Assembly (NCBI GenBank): GCA_003577005.1
Contig: QEUW01000129.1
Span: 1-45,440 of the forward strand
Direction of reading: 5' to 3'
Source of the DNA: Chloroflexota bacterium
GTDB lineage: Bacteria; Chloroflexota; Anaerolineae; Caldilineales; Caldilineaceae
DNA: 45,440 nucleotides
Made by a program: the position numbers and the translations under genes. The notes beneath the pieces were generated by a model. That model ran no database searches, was not told where the DNA came from, and was given only the letters and a program-made list of their open reading frames with translations. Shown piece after piece: positions 18,791 through 26,823 of the stretch; the first letter of the stretch is position 1, and each line of letters opens with the position of its first letter.

Positions 18791-19240
18791 TTACTGCTTG
18801 CGTTGCACCGGTAATCCTGCGGCTTTCCACTCGATGATGCCGCCCAGGTCGTACAATTCGGCGTGCCCCGCCTGCGCCAGGATCTGCATGGCGATCTTGC
18901 TGCGGTTGCCGCTACGGCAGTAGATGACCACCGGCTGGCCGGTGGGAACTTCGTGCAAGTACTCGCTCAGTACCTGCACCGGGATGTTGATGGCGCCGGG
19001 GATGTACTCAGCGGCGAATTCCTCCGGCGTACGCACGTCGAGGAGCGTGTGGCGCCGCCCTGGCTGGACAAACTGGCTTTGATAGCCCGCCGGTTCCAAC
19101 AACTGTTGGACGGCGTTGGCGGCCACAGGACGGGACGCTATTTGTGAAGTGACAGGCATAGGATTGTTCCGTTGGGTTACGAGAATGTAAAGGATCAGCG
19201 CCGCAAAGAGAGCGGCAACAAAAATTACAGTAGTCGTCAT
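18791..19240 (-). CDS. Membrane-anchored single-domain rhodanese
   Basis: 149 aa from ATG 19240 (GGAAG six nt upstream; ATG 19246 is an alternative). An N-terminal membrane helix (about 4-22) is followed by a linker and one rhodanese domain, LLDVRTPEEFAAEYIPGAINIP, with active site CRSGNRS and the closing DLGGIIEWKAAGLPV. The catalytic domain probably faces outward, handling sulfane sulfur outside the membrane. It is the first gene of the minus-strand sulfur operon, 40 nt before the CstB-like gene. The LysR gene is divergent, ~205 nt away. Confidence 0.9.
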   Translation of the reverse strand: MTTTVIFVAALFAALILYILVTQRNNPMPVTSQIASRPVAANAVQQLLEPAGYQSQFVQPGRRHTLLDVRTPEEFAAEYIPGAINIPVQVLSEYLHEVPTGQPVVIYCRSGNRSKIAMQILAQAGHAELYDLGGIIEWKAAGLPVQRKQ

Positions 19241-19383
19241 GCGCATCTTCCTAAAAGAACCCTCTTTTTTTGCACCAAACGAGATATCGGCGGCAATGGC
19301 ATCAGCCCTTTTTGGTCCGGGCCGGCTGCTCTGACATTGGGCCGAACGCCCTGTACTATTGTGTCTAGTGTACCGCGCTTCAT

Positions 19384-19424
19384 TTGCCTGCGCTCCGCTG
19401 ATTCGCTTATACTAGGTATTAGTA
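19384..19424 (+). promoter_or_regulatory. lysR promoter with overlapping LysR-box-like palindrome
   Basis: TTGCCT (19384-19389), 18-nt spacer, TATACT (19408-19413). TACTA-GGTAT-TAGTA (19410-19424) overlaps the -10 box and start site, as expected of an autoregulatory LysR site in a divergent region. The promoter of the minus-strand sulfur operon was not clearly identified. Confidence 0.45.
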
Positions 19425-19445
19425 AAACTTATGGCTTGAGGTGTT

Positions 19446-20366
19446 ATGCTGAATTTGTACAAGTTGGAGATCTTCACCTACGTGGTGGAGGAGGGCAGTT
19501 TTAGCGCCGCAGCTGAGCGGCTGCTCATGACCCAATCAGGGGTCAGCCAGCACATTCAAGATCTAGAGGCAGCGTTGGGTACGCAACTCTTCATCCGTGG
19601 CAGACGTGGGGTTACCTTAACGACAGCAGGCAAACGGTTGTACGAATATACACAGCGCATCCTGGCGCTGGTGGCCGAAGCTGAGAACGCGGTGACCAAT
19701 GTGGAGCAACTCGCCGCCGGGCTGGTGCAGCTTGGTGCAACGCCGGGCGTGGGCGTCTATGTGCTGCCCGAGTGGATTCAGACCTTTCGCGCTCGCTATC
19801 CCAACCTGACGGTCCAATTGCAGACCAAGACCACACCGGCGATCGTAACCGATCTGCGTGCCGGACGGCTCGATCTTGGCATTATCGAGGGAGAGCTGGA
19901 CGAGGAGGTGGCGCAAGAGATAGGGGTACACCCTTTACAGGCCATCGAACAACTGGTGGTCGTTGGCCCGCGCCACCCATTTTGGGGACGAGAATCGGTC
20001 GCTGTGGAGGAATTGAGCGGCCAGACCTTTATTATGCGTCAGCCGGGCAGCCAATCGCGCATCTGGCTCGACCAGATGTTGCAAGCATACGGCATCAAGG
20101 CTCGCATCGGGGCTGAGTTCGACAATGTAGAATCGATCAAACGCTCGGTAGCCCTGGGCAATGGGCTGACGATCCTGCCTGAGTATGCGGTGCGCGACGA
20201 ACAGGAGTACGGCGTGCTGCGATCGGTCTCTATCGCCAATCAGCCATTTGTGCGGATAGTCAAGCTGGTCTGGGACAAACGGCGTTATTTCAGCCCGGTG
20301 ACACGGTCGTTACTGGCGCACTTGCAGGGGTGTTTTCCTGCGTTGGGTGAGGTATTATATGTATAG
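19446..20366 (+). CDS. LysR-family transcriptional regulator
   Basis: 306 aa: an N-terminal winged helix-turn-helix (LYKLEIFTYVVEEGSFSAAAERL, MTQSGVSQHIQDLEAALG) and a two-lobed effector domain (from about residue 90: VQLGATPGVGVYVLPEWIQTF, LDLGIIEGEL, GNGLTILPEYAV). It resembles the CysB/CbbR/CysL branch in general form. The ATG is three nt after GAGGT. It is divergent from the sulfur operon, so control of that operon by a reduced-sulfur signal is a reasonable guess. Confidence 0.9.
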   Translation: MLNLYKLEIFTYVVEEGSFSAAAERLLMTQSGVSQHIQDLEAALGTQLFIRGRRGVTLTTAGKRLYEYTQRILALVAEAENAVTNVEQLAAGLVQLGATPGVGVYVLPEWIQTFRARYPNLTVQLQTKTTPAIVTDLRAGRLDLGIIEGELDEEVAQEIGVHPLQAIEQLVVVGPRHPFWGRESVAVEELSGQTFIMRQPGSQSRIWLDQMLQAYGIKARIGAEFDNVESIKRSVALGNGLTILPEYAVRDEQEYGVLRSVSIANQPFVRIVKLVWDKRRYFSPVTRSLLAHLQGCFPALGEVLYV

Positions 20367-20415
20367 GAGATCGCGTCGTGTTCCGGCAAGATGATCCGCG
20401 TCGCGGCTGCCGATT

Positions 20416-21192
20416 CTACGGTTTGCGTGCCAACAGAATCAGGTGCTCGCTTTCGCCCGTATAGGGCGCGCCATCAAAGTCACCCCATACTTCCTCAACG
20501 GTAAATCCCGCCAGTTGGAGCATCAGCTCGGCCTCGCCCCGCCAGAGAAAACGGAGCGTAAAGAGGCATACGGTGTGACGAACCTCATTGTTGGGCAGGA
20601 TTTCCTCATAGATGAAAAGCGTCTCCTGCAATTGCTCGGCCACATCCACCGTGCGGACGCTCCATTTGAGCACCTGGGCGCCGCTGGCCGGATCGGTCCA
20701 CTGGTCGGCCAGTTCTTGCAGACCGTTGACCGCCAGCAGCCGCGGCAGATCCGGGTTGAAGAGGTCGATCAGCAGCAGGCCGCCGCTGCGTAGATGGTGG
20801 TGCGCATTGCGCAGCACAGCCAACTGATCCGCTTGTGTGGTCAAGTGCATGAGGGTGTTGCTGGTGCAGAAGGCAAAGGCGAAGGTTTTGGTGGGGAGGT
20901 CGAACGTGCGCAGGTCGGCCTCGTAGAGCGTAATGCGTGATGCGTAATTGGCGCCCTCTATTTTATCCCGCGCCTGTTGTAGCAGTGCCGGGCTGATGTC
21001 TACGCCAGTGACCGTATGACCGGCGGCCGCCAGCGGGATAAGGACTCGCCCTGTGCCGCACCCGAGTTCAAGGATCGGGTCGCCCTGTTCGGCGGCCAGA
21101 TCGGCGATGGCGGCCAGATCGGCGGTGTAGCGCCGGTAATCGGCGTCGTAGAAAGGGGCAAACCGGTTGAAGATAGCGGCATCCACTGTCAT
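20416..21192 (-). CDS. Class I SAM-dependent methyltransferase
   Basis: 258 aa from ATG 21192. SAM-binding motif I is ILELGCGTGRVLIPLA, the acidic end of beta-2 is GVDIS, motif II lies in YEADLRTFDLP, and a typical HLRSGGLLLIDLFNP segment follows. The frame is open upstream to 21357, but that part crosses an intergenic palindrome (21259-21316) and lacks homology, so the shorter start is preferred; no clear ribosome site is visible. It is convergent with lysR (49-nt gap). Substrate unknown; similar to small-molecule methyltransferases. Confidence 0.85.
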   Translation of the reverse strand: MTVDAAIFNRFAPFYDADYRRYTADLAAIADLAAEQGDPILELGCGTGRVLIPLAAAGHTVTGVDISPALLQQARDKIEGANYASRITLYEADLRTFDLPTKTFAFAFCTSNTLMHLTTQADQLAVLRNAHHHLRSGGLLLIDLFNPDLPRLLAVNGLQELADQWTDPASGAQVLKWSVRTVDVAEQLQETLFIYEEILPNNEVRHTVCLFTLRFLWRGEAELMLQLAGFTVEEVWGDFDGAPYTGESEHLILLARKP

Positions 21193-21258
21193 ACCGGTAT
21201 GATACGCACACGGGGCGGTCGAAGGCAAATGCTCGTCGCGGTGCGCTGGAACTCGCAT

Positions 21259-21316
21259 TCCGGGAAAGGGCCAGAGATGCTTTGGTTGTCCAACGCGCTT
21301 GCGGCCCTTTCCCGGA
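21259..21316. repeat. Palindrome upstream of the methyltransferase gene
   Basis: TCCGGGAAAGGGCC (21259-21272) and GGCCCTTTCCCGGA (21303-21316): perfect 14-bp arms, 30-nt loop. It lies in the divergent gap (21193-21577) between the methyltransferase and the sugar transporter. No other gene is seen in this gap. Confidence 0.75.
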
Positions 21317-21367
21317 TTGCTTGCGCGCTTCCCCAAATCCTGGACGCACCTGAACAATTCAGCCTGT

Positions 21368-21396
21368 TTGACAGCCTATCTAGAATCGGCTAGACT
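21368..21396 (+). promoter_or_regulatory. Promoter of the sugar-transport operon
   Basis: TTGACA (21368-21373), 17-nt spacer, TAGACT (21391-21396). Predicted start near 21403, leader ~175 nt to the binding-protein gene. CTAG-N6-CTAG lies across the -10 region (21380-21393). Confidence 0.6.
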
Positions 21397-21577
21397 AAAA
21401 CGCACCTCATACCTGGTTAGAGAATTCAGAGATTGCGCTTGGATGTGATTGCTTCCCACGGCGGCTCAAAGTCTGTTTGAGCGGCGTATCTCCCCAGATT
21501 ATCGCCGGATCATCCACGCTGGCCGCCGTTTCACAAAAACCTGCGTGTCCGCTTCCGTTCAACAAAGGAGAAAGGCA

Positions 21578-22984
21578 ATGACCAAACAACAGGGTCTTAG
21601 TCGGCGACAGTTTATGAAGATGTCGTCGATGGTGGGCCTGGGTGCCATCCTGGCTGCTTGTGCGCCGGCCGCGCCGGGCCAGCAGGCCGCTGGTGAAGGC
21701 GCCCCGGCGACGCAGAGCGTGAAGATTCAATACCAGTCGCGTGAGCCTGAACAAGCGGCCGGCATTCAGGAGTTGTGGAATGAATTTTATCCGCAGTTCC
21801 GCGCCGAAAACCCGAATGTCGAAGTCGAGTTTCTGCCCGACCCCGGCGCCAACCGGCGCGAAAGCTCACTGGCGGCCATGGTGGCGGGCAATGCGCCCGA
21901 TCTGCTCGAATTTTGCTGCCCCGATTCGGCTTACTTCATGCAAAAGGGCGAAACTGTCAATTTGCAGCCACTGATCGACCGCGATGCGGCCGAAGTGAAC
22001 ATCGATGACTATTACGCCTACCAGTTCGACCCGTGGAAGCTGGATGGTGACATCCATCTGATGCCGCGCTTCACCGGCACGCAATTGATCTATTACAACA
22101 AAGATATGTTCGATGCGGCCGGTGTGGAATACCCGCCTTCCGAGTGGGGCGCATGGAATTGGGAAGACTACACCGAGATGGCGCGCAAGTTTGTCAAGTT
22201 GGAGCAGCCGCCGCAGTGGGGCACCTCCAATTATGGCTTGAACGCCAACTGGCTGACGCAATATTGGGTGCGCGGCTGGGGCGCCAACATGGTAGACCCC
22301 AACGACAACACCCATTGTGCGCTCGACACCGACGAAGCCCAAGAGGCTTTGGAATGGATGCGCAGTTTCATTTGGGACGACAATGCCTTTGCCTATGGCT
22401 CCACCGTCGGTCTGGGGGTCGTCGAGCTCTTCCTGGGGCAGCGGATTGCGCTCATGGAGATGGGTCCGTGGAACCTCGGCGTGCAGGCCGAGGGCGCGAC
22501 CTTCCGCTGGGATGTGGCGCCCATGCCTGATGGGCCGGCCGGCCACACCACGCACCAGTCGGTGGACGGCACCATGATCTGGAAAGGCACGGAGCATCCC
22601 GAAGAATCATGGACGTTGCTCAAGTGGCTGACCAGCCCCATGTATGGCCGCCTCTACATCCACTATGCCCAGAAGCAGCCCTCGCGCAAGAGTCTGCTGC
22701 CCGAGTTCCCCACCATCATGCGCGAAGCGAACCCGCTTTATGAAGAGATCCAGTTGGAAATCTTTACGGACTCGATTGCCGCCGACATCGGCCGCCCCGA
22801 GGAGATGTTCAAGGAGGACTTCGCCACCAAAGATCAGATTCTGAAGCCGGCGTTCGACCGGGTGATGCTGTTGGGTGAAGCGCCGGTCGAATTGATCGCG
22901 CGCCACGCAGAGTTGGCCACCCGCTTCAACCGCAACGAAGTCACCGTTGAAAGTCTGGGTGCTGAATTGGACAAGCTCAAGTAG
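21578..22984 (+). CDS. ABC sugar transporter, substrate-binding lipoprotein
   Basis: Family-1 extracellular solute-binding protein capturing a sugar or oligosaccharide outside the membrane. From ATG 21578 (AAAGGAG upstream; the longer frame to 21449 is leader) it is 468 aa. The N-terminus combines a twin-arginine motif SRRQFMK with a lipobox LAAC (C28), so it may be Tat-exported and lipidated. The mature part has the typical AGNAPDLLEF and LMEMGPWNLG segments and a C-terminal helical domain. It is the first gene of a long plus-strand block and is followed by its two permeases. No ATP-binding subunit is encoded in the window. Confidence 0.93.
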   Translation: MTKQQGLSRRQFMKMSSMVGLGAILAACAPAAPGQQAAGEGAPATQSVKIQYQSREPEQAAGIQELWNEFYPQFRAENPNVEVEFLPDPGANRRESSLAAMVAGNAPDLLEFCCPDSAYFMQKGETVNLQPLIDRDAAEVNIDDYYAYQFDPWKLDGDIHLMPRFTGTQLIYYNKDMFDAAGVEYPPSEWGAWNWEDYTEMARKFVKLEQPPQWGTSNYGLNANWLTQYWVRGWGANMVDPNDNTHCALDTDEAQEALEWMRSFIWDDNAFAYGSTVGLGVVELFLGQRIALMEMGPWNLGVQAEGATFRWDVAPMPDGPAGHTTHQSVDGTMIWKGTEHPEESWTLLKWLTSPMYGRLYIHYAQKQPSRKSLLPEFPTIMREANPLYEEIQLEIFTDSIAADIGRPEEMFKEDFATKDQILKPAFDRVMLLGEAPVELIARHAELATRFNRNEVTVESLGAELDKLK

Positions 22985-22989
22985 CCATC

Positions 22990-23136
22990 CAGGTGACAGC
23001 CACGGCTAAAGGGGAAGCCAATAATCCTCATTCCGTGAGGTCGTTGGCATCTGCGGATGCGCCTGGCGGAGGCCCTCTCGGAAGCTGTCTGAGAGGTGGC
23101 AAACCCGTTGTAGTCCGATGCCGTGGCTGTCACCTG
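22990..23136 (+). repeat. Multi-branched palindromic element between binding protein and permease
   Basis: Perfect 17-bp outer arms (22990-23006 and 23120-23136; CAGGTGACAGCCACGGC and its complement) enclose 113 nt that fold into smaller stems: CCTCA/TGAGG (23026-23030, 23036-23040) inside GCCAA/TTGGC (23017-23021, 23044-23048), GCATC/GATGC (23047-23051, 23056-23060), and CCTCTC/GAGAGG (23074-23079, 23091-23096). It begins 6 nt after a stop and ends before the next ribosome site. I do not recognise a riboswitch class. Confidence 0.75.
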
Positions 23137-23186
23137 CGGGCGTTTCTTATCTTGAGCTCCGGGTACACTTTGTGAGGGAACAGCTT

Positions 23187-24134
23187 ATGACCAGCGCTCG
23201 CAGCGTCCAGACTCATGCAGGCGCCATTGCCCAGCCGAAACGCTCCGGTAGGACCCTCAAGCCTTCGACGCGCGAGGCGCTTTATGGATATCTGCTGGCG
23301 TCGCCGTGGCTGATTGGGTTTTTGCTCTTTACTGCCGGGCCGCTCATCGCATCGTTTGTGATTGGGCTCTATAACACCGATTTTCTTACGACCTTTGAGT
23401 TTGTCGGCTTCAAATGGTATCAGAATGTCTTGACAGACAGCCTGGTGCGCAAGGCGTTGATCAACACGGCCCTCTTTAGTTTTGCCGTTGTGCCGTTGAA
23501 CACGGTCATTGCCTTGTTCATCGCTGTACTCTTGAATCAGGGTGTGGTGGGGCAGAGCTTCTGGCGCACCCTCTATTACCTGCCGTCGGTGGTTTCAGGC
23601 GTCGCCGTGGCGCTGCTCTTTGCCTGGCTCTACCATCCCGATATTGGTCTCTTCAACAGTGTGCTTGCCCGGTTTGGTATTCAGGGGCCGCGCTGGCTCT
23701 ACAGTGAAGCGTGGGCGCTGCCGGCCATCATCCTGATGTCGTTGTGGGGGGCCGGCTCGGCCATGCTCATCTATCTGGCCGGGCTGCGCGGTATTCCCAC
23801 GGCGCTCTATGAGGCGGCGCAGATCGACGGCGCTTCGTCGGTGCGCCGTTTCTTCTCCATTACGCTGCCCCTGCTCACGCCGACCATCTTTTTCAACGTC
23901 GTCTTGAATATTATTGGTTCGTGGCAAGTCTTCACCGCGGCTTATGTGATGACCGATGGCGGCCCCAACAACGCCACGTTGACCATGGTGCTCCACATCT
24001 ATCGCACCGGGTTCCGCAACTCTTACTTTGGCTATGCGTCGGCGCAGGCGTGGCTGTTGTTTATGATTGTGCTGGTCTTTGTCATCCTGGCGTTGCGCAG
24101 CGCCCGCGCCTGGGTTCACTATGACCGTGTGTAA
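23187..24134 (+). CDS. ABC sugar transporter permease (MalF/UgpA type)
   Basis: 315 aa from ATG 23187 (TGAGGGAA upstream); the longer frame to 23118 runs through the palindromic element. Six membrane segments are visible, starting with YLLASPWLIGFLLFTAGPLI. The cytoplasmic EAA loop reads YEAAQIDGASSVRRFFSITL, the contact to the ATPase. It pairs with the downstream permease. The missing ATPase is probably a shared one encoded elsewhere, as with MsmX-type systems. Confidence 0.93.
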   Translation: MTSARSVQTHAGAIAQPKRSGRTLKPSTREALYGYLLASPWLIGFLLFTAGPLIASFVIGLYNTDFLTTFEFVGFKWYQNVLTDSLVRKALINTALFSFAVVPLNTVIALFIAVLLNQGVVGQSFWRTLYYLPSVVSGVAVALLFAWLYHPDIGLFNSVLARFGIQGPRWLYSEAWALPAIILMSLWGAGSAMLIYLAGLRGIPTALYEAAQIDGASSVRRFFSITLPLLTPTIFFNVVLNIIGSWQVFTAAYVMTDGGPNNATLTMVLHIYRTGFRNSYFGYASAQAWLLFMIVLVFVILALRSARAWVHYDRV

Positions 24135-24167
24135 CGGCACACATGCACAGTGCTCAAGAGGAGAGCC

Positions 24168-25025
24168 ATGATTCAGACGGCGAAGCTGCAAGGCAGCAAT
24201 GTGGTCGAATTGGTCTACCGGGTCTTGCTCTATGCGGCGATCATTTTGGGCGCGGTCATCTTCGCCACCCCCTTTTATTGGATGATCCGCACCGCGCTCA
24301 TGCCCACCTGGCAGATCTATATCTTCCCACCCGAATGGATTCCGGCTGAGTTCCATTGGGCAAATTTCAAGACGCCCTTTGCCGTCTTTCCCTTTGGCCG
24401 CTGGTTTCTCAACAGCGGGATCATCGCCGTGGCCAGCGCGATTGGCACGGCGGTTTCCGCCTCGATGGTTGGCTTTAGCTTTGCGCGCCTGCGCTTCCCG
24501 CTGCGCGATACGCTCTTTGTGGTGGTGCTGGCCACCATGATCATGCCCGAACATGTGCGTCTGGTGCCGACCTATCTGCTCTTTGTGCAACTGGGTTGGG
24601 TAGGCACCTACCTGCCGCTGATCGTCCCCAACTGGTTTGCTCCAGCCTTCTTTGTCTTTCTCATGCGCCAATTTTTTATGACGATCCCCAAGGAGTATGA
24701 CGACGCCGCCTTTATCGATGGCTGCAACCCCATTGGGCTGTTTACCCGTATCCACCTGCCGCTGAGCCTGCCGGCCATCGGCGTGGTGCTGATCTTCCAG
24801 ATGACCTTTCAGTGGAACGACTTTCTAAACCCGCTTATCTACATCCAGGGTGTCAACAATTTCACCGTCGCGTTGGGCCTGCGGCTCTTCCAGGGGCAGA
24901 TGACTACCAACATGCAGGGGCTGATGGCGGCGGCGCTCCTGGGCGCGTTGCCCACCATCATTGTTTTCTTCTTTGCACAACGCTATTTTGTCCAGGGCAT
25001 TGTTGTCTCTGGTGTCAAGGGGTAA
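24168..25025 (+). CDS. ABC sugar transporter permease (MalG/UgpE type)
   Basis: 285 aa from ATG 24168, with GAGGAGAG upstream, 33 nt after the first permease. It has six membrane segments and the EAA loop in the form EYDDAAFIDGCNPIGLFTRI, in which the usual EAA is DDA, a common variant. The conserved YLLFVQLGW and the late VQGIVVSGVKG terminus are those of carbohydrate permeases of this class. It forms the heterodimeric pore with the preceding gene product. Confidence 0.93.
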   Translation: MIQTAKLQGSNVVELVYRVLLYAAIILGAVIFATPFYWMIRTALMPTWQIYIFPPEWIPAEFHWANFKTPFAVFPFGRWFLNSGIIAVASAIGTAVSASMVGFSFARLRFPLRDTLFVVVLATMIMPEHVRLVPTYLLFVQLGWVGTYLPLIVPNWFAPAFFVFLMRQFFMTIPKEYDDAAFIDGCNPIGLFTRIHLPLSLPAIGVVLIFQMTFQWNDFLNPLIYIQGVNNFTVALGLRLFQGQMTTNMQGLMAAALLGALPTIIVFFFAQRYFVQGIVVSGVKG

Positions 25026-25056
25026 ACTGCGGTTGTTTTGAAAAACACCGTCATCC

Positions 25057-25089
25057 ACCTTGCTGGAAGCTCAAAGCTTCCAGCAAGGT
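25057..25089. repeat. Perfect short-loop palindrome after the permeases
   Basis: ACCTTGCTGGAAGCT (25057-25071) and AGCTTCCAGCAAGGT (25075-25089) with a CAA loop: 15 bp, very stable. No T-run follows, so attenuation or mRNA protection is more likely than full termination. Confidence 0.85.
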
Positions 25090-25130
25090 TTGCAACGGAA
25101 CTTGGTTAATCTTGCAGAGGTAAGTTCGCT

Positions 25131-26117
25131 ATGAAGCTGATTCAGGTGGGCATTGGTGGCATGGGCAACGCCTGGCTGCGGGCGGTGCTCCAGTCACCGG
25201 TGGCCAAGTTTGTCGCCTTGGTTGAGGTCAACGAGGGCATCGCCGCCGAGCAGTTGCAGAAATACAATTTGAATGGGATTCCCGTCTTTCCATCGTTGGA
25301 TGAGGCGTTGCGCAGCGTGCGCGCTGACGGCGTCATCAACGTGACGCCGCCCCAGTTTCACAAGGCGGTTTCGATTACGGCGCTCGAAGCGGGCGTGCCG
25401 GTGCTTTCGGAGAAGCCGCTGGCCGATACCCGTCAGGCCGCGCTCGACATTGTGGCTGCCGCCGACCGCACGGGCGTGCTGCACATGGTGACGCAGAACT
25501 ACCGTTACAAACCGCCAATTCAGACGTTGAAACAGGCGCTGCGCGACGGCGGTATGGGCGAGATCGGGGCTGTACACGTCGAATTCTTCAAGGGACCGCA
25601 CTTTGGCGGCTTCCGCGAGGAGATGCCCTACCCGCTCATCATCGATATGTCGATCCACCACTTCGACCTCATGCGCTTCTTTCTCGAAAGCGACCCGGTA
25701 CAACTCTATGGCCGCAGTTGGAACCCGCCGTGGAGCTGGTTCAAGGGCGACGCCTCCGCTGCCGTGGTGCTCGACTTTGCCAATGGCGTGACGGTCTCGT
25801 ATGATGGCTCCTGGTGTTCGCAGGGGCGAGAGACCACGTGGAACGCCAACTGGCGTTTCGAGTGCGCCCACGGTGTGGTGGCGATGGTCGATGACCGCGT
25901 CTACACCCAAGGGACAGGGCAGGAGCCAACCCTGGTTGAGCCGGTTGTCATGGAACGCACGGACCAGGCCTATCTGTTGCACGAATTCTATGAGGCGGTG
26001 ACACAGGGGAAACCCGCAGTCACCACCTGCCAGGATAACATCAAATCGTTGGGGATCGTCTTCGATGTCGTCGAGTCATTTGAGCGCGGCGCGGTGGTGC
26101 GGAGCGCAGCAATATGA
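25131..26117 (+). CDS. Gfo/Idh/MocA-family oxidoreductase (first copy)
   Basis: NAD(P)-dependent dehydrogenase acting on a sugar or inositol-like substrate, 328 aa. N-terminal Rossmann fold GIGGMGNAWL, the cofactor/substrate motif EKPLADT near residue 95, and the active-site region DMSIHHFDLMRFF. The C-terminal beta-sheet domain includes WNPPWSWFKGDASAAVVL. The ATG lies ~10 nt after GAGG. It follows the transporter and probably oxidises the imported compound. It is not a close copy of the second enzyme at 30431. Confidence 0.9.
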   Translation: MKLIQVGIGGMGNAWLRAVLQSPVAKFVALVEVNEGIAAEQLQKYNLNGIPVFPSLDEALRSVRADGVINVTPPQFHKAVSITALEAGVPVLSEKPLADTRQAALDIVAAADRTGVLHMVTQNYRYKPPIQTLKQALRDGGMGEIGAVHVEFFKGPHFGGFREEMPYPLIIDMSIHHFDLMRFFLESDPVQLYGRSWNPPWSWFKGDASAAVVLDFANGVTVSYDGSWCSQGRETTWNANWRFECAHGVVAMVDDRVYTQGTGQEPTLVEPVVMERTDQAYLLHEFYEAVTQGKPAVTTCQDNIKSLGIVFDVVESFERGAVVRSAAI

Positions 26118-26150
26118 AAATAGAAGGGTGAAAAAGCGCAACACAGATAA

Positions 26151-26216
26151 GACCTCCGGGAGGTGACCAGAATCAACTTCGTCGACCAGACTATCTGTGG
26201 TCACCTCCCGGAGGTC
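26151..26216. repeat. Palindrome with 19-bp arms (ACCTCCGGGAGGT core)
   Basis: Arms 26151-26169 and 26198-26216 are perfectly complementary (GACCTCCGGGAGGTGACCA). Each is itself nearly palindromic, so it can fold as one long or two short hairpins. The loop is 28 nt. It starts 34 nt after the stop of the oxidoreductase. Confidence 0.85.
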
Positions 26217-26281
26217 GGGGTAGACCCGCTGCGCGAACTATTGTAGTAGCATTAGCACCCGCGGAGGTATGAACATCTGCA

Positions 26282-26668
26282 ATGGGAATAGCCAGCGTCC
26301 TGGCCCATAGTCAACGACGTCTTGTCAGCCGGCTAGTGATGGGGAGCGTTGTCACCGCGGGTATCGTGCTCATCGCGGCGTGCAATCGACCGGCATCTGC
26401 GCCGGCGTTATCGTCCCCTGATCCTCTCCGGGTGACGCCGGATGCCATCCAGCGTCAACTGTCGCCCACCGAATCGGTGGAGGCGGCGGCTAGCCAACTG
26501 GCGTCACTGGTGGGTGCGCCTGCCGGCGTGGTGCGTGTTCGCATTCAGCCACGTGATTGCCAGATCTGCTCGGCAGCCGAGGCCCAGGCAACGATCGCGC
26601 CCGAGGGTGTCCCGCTCGCCGAAGTGGCCACCTGGTTGCCCAAGAACTGCCAGTTTTCGCCGCTGTAA
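26282..26668 (+). CDS. Small hypothetical lipoprotein
   Basis: 128 aa, no recognised family. A signal peptide with arginines (QRRLVSRL) and a hydrophobic stretch ends in the lipobox LIAAC near residue 34, so it is likely secreted and lipid-anchored. The mature part is short and Ala/Pro-rich, with a CQIC pair (residues ~93-96) and a further Cys near the C-terminus. The start has GGAGGT 14 nt upstream, longer than usual. It has palindromes on both sides. Codon use looks like that of the neighbours, which supports a real gene. Confidence 0.55.
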   Translation: MGIASVLAHSQRRLVSRLVMGSVVTAGIVLIAACNRPASAPALSSPDPLRVTPDAIQRQLSPTESVEAAASQLASLVGAPAGVVRVRIQPRDCQICSAAEAQATIAPEGVPLAEVATWLPKNCQFSPL

Positions 26669-26672
26669 GAAC

Positions 26673-26786
26673 CTGTTTGAGAAGTCGGGTGACAATCGAT
26701 GCGATGCACCTTTCAACGAAGCCAGCCTCCCAGGTGTATCGCACGCAATGCGTGCATGCACCAAGGCAGCAATGCTCCTCAAACAG
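26673..26786. repeat. Imperfect structured palindrome before the radical SAM gene
   Basis: Outer arms CTGTTTGAG (26673-26681) and CTCAAACAG (26778-26786). Inside, GCGATGCACC (26701-26710) pairs with GGTGTATCGC (26733-26742) with one mismatch, and GCACGC-AAT-GCGTGC (26741-26755) is a tight hairpin. Small, non-coding and terminally repeated, it could be a miniature mobile element, but no target duplication is evident. Confidence 0.55.
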
Positions 26787-26823
26787 CTTCTAAAAACCCG
26801 TTGTCAGCCTGCTATCCAGACCT

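Noticed and set aside
22990..23136. Multi-branched element considered as a cobalamin or TPP riboswitch
   Set aside because: The conserved box sequences of those classes are absent.
23595..24755. Long open frame on the minus strand opposite the two permeases
   Set aside because: It is antisense to well-supported permeases, is rich in His/Gln/Arg typical of a shadow frame, and has no recognisable domain.
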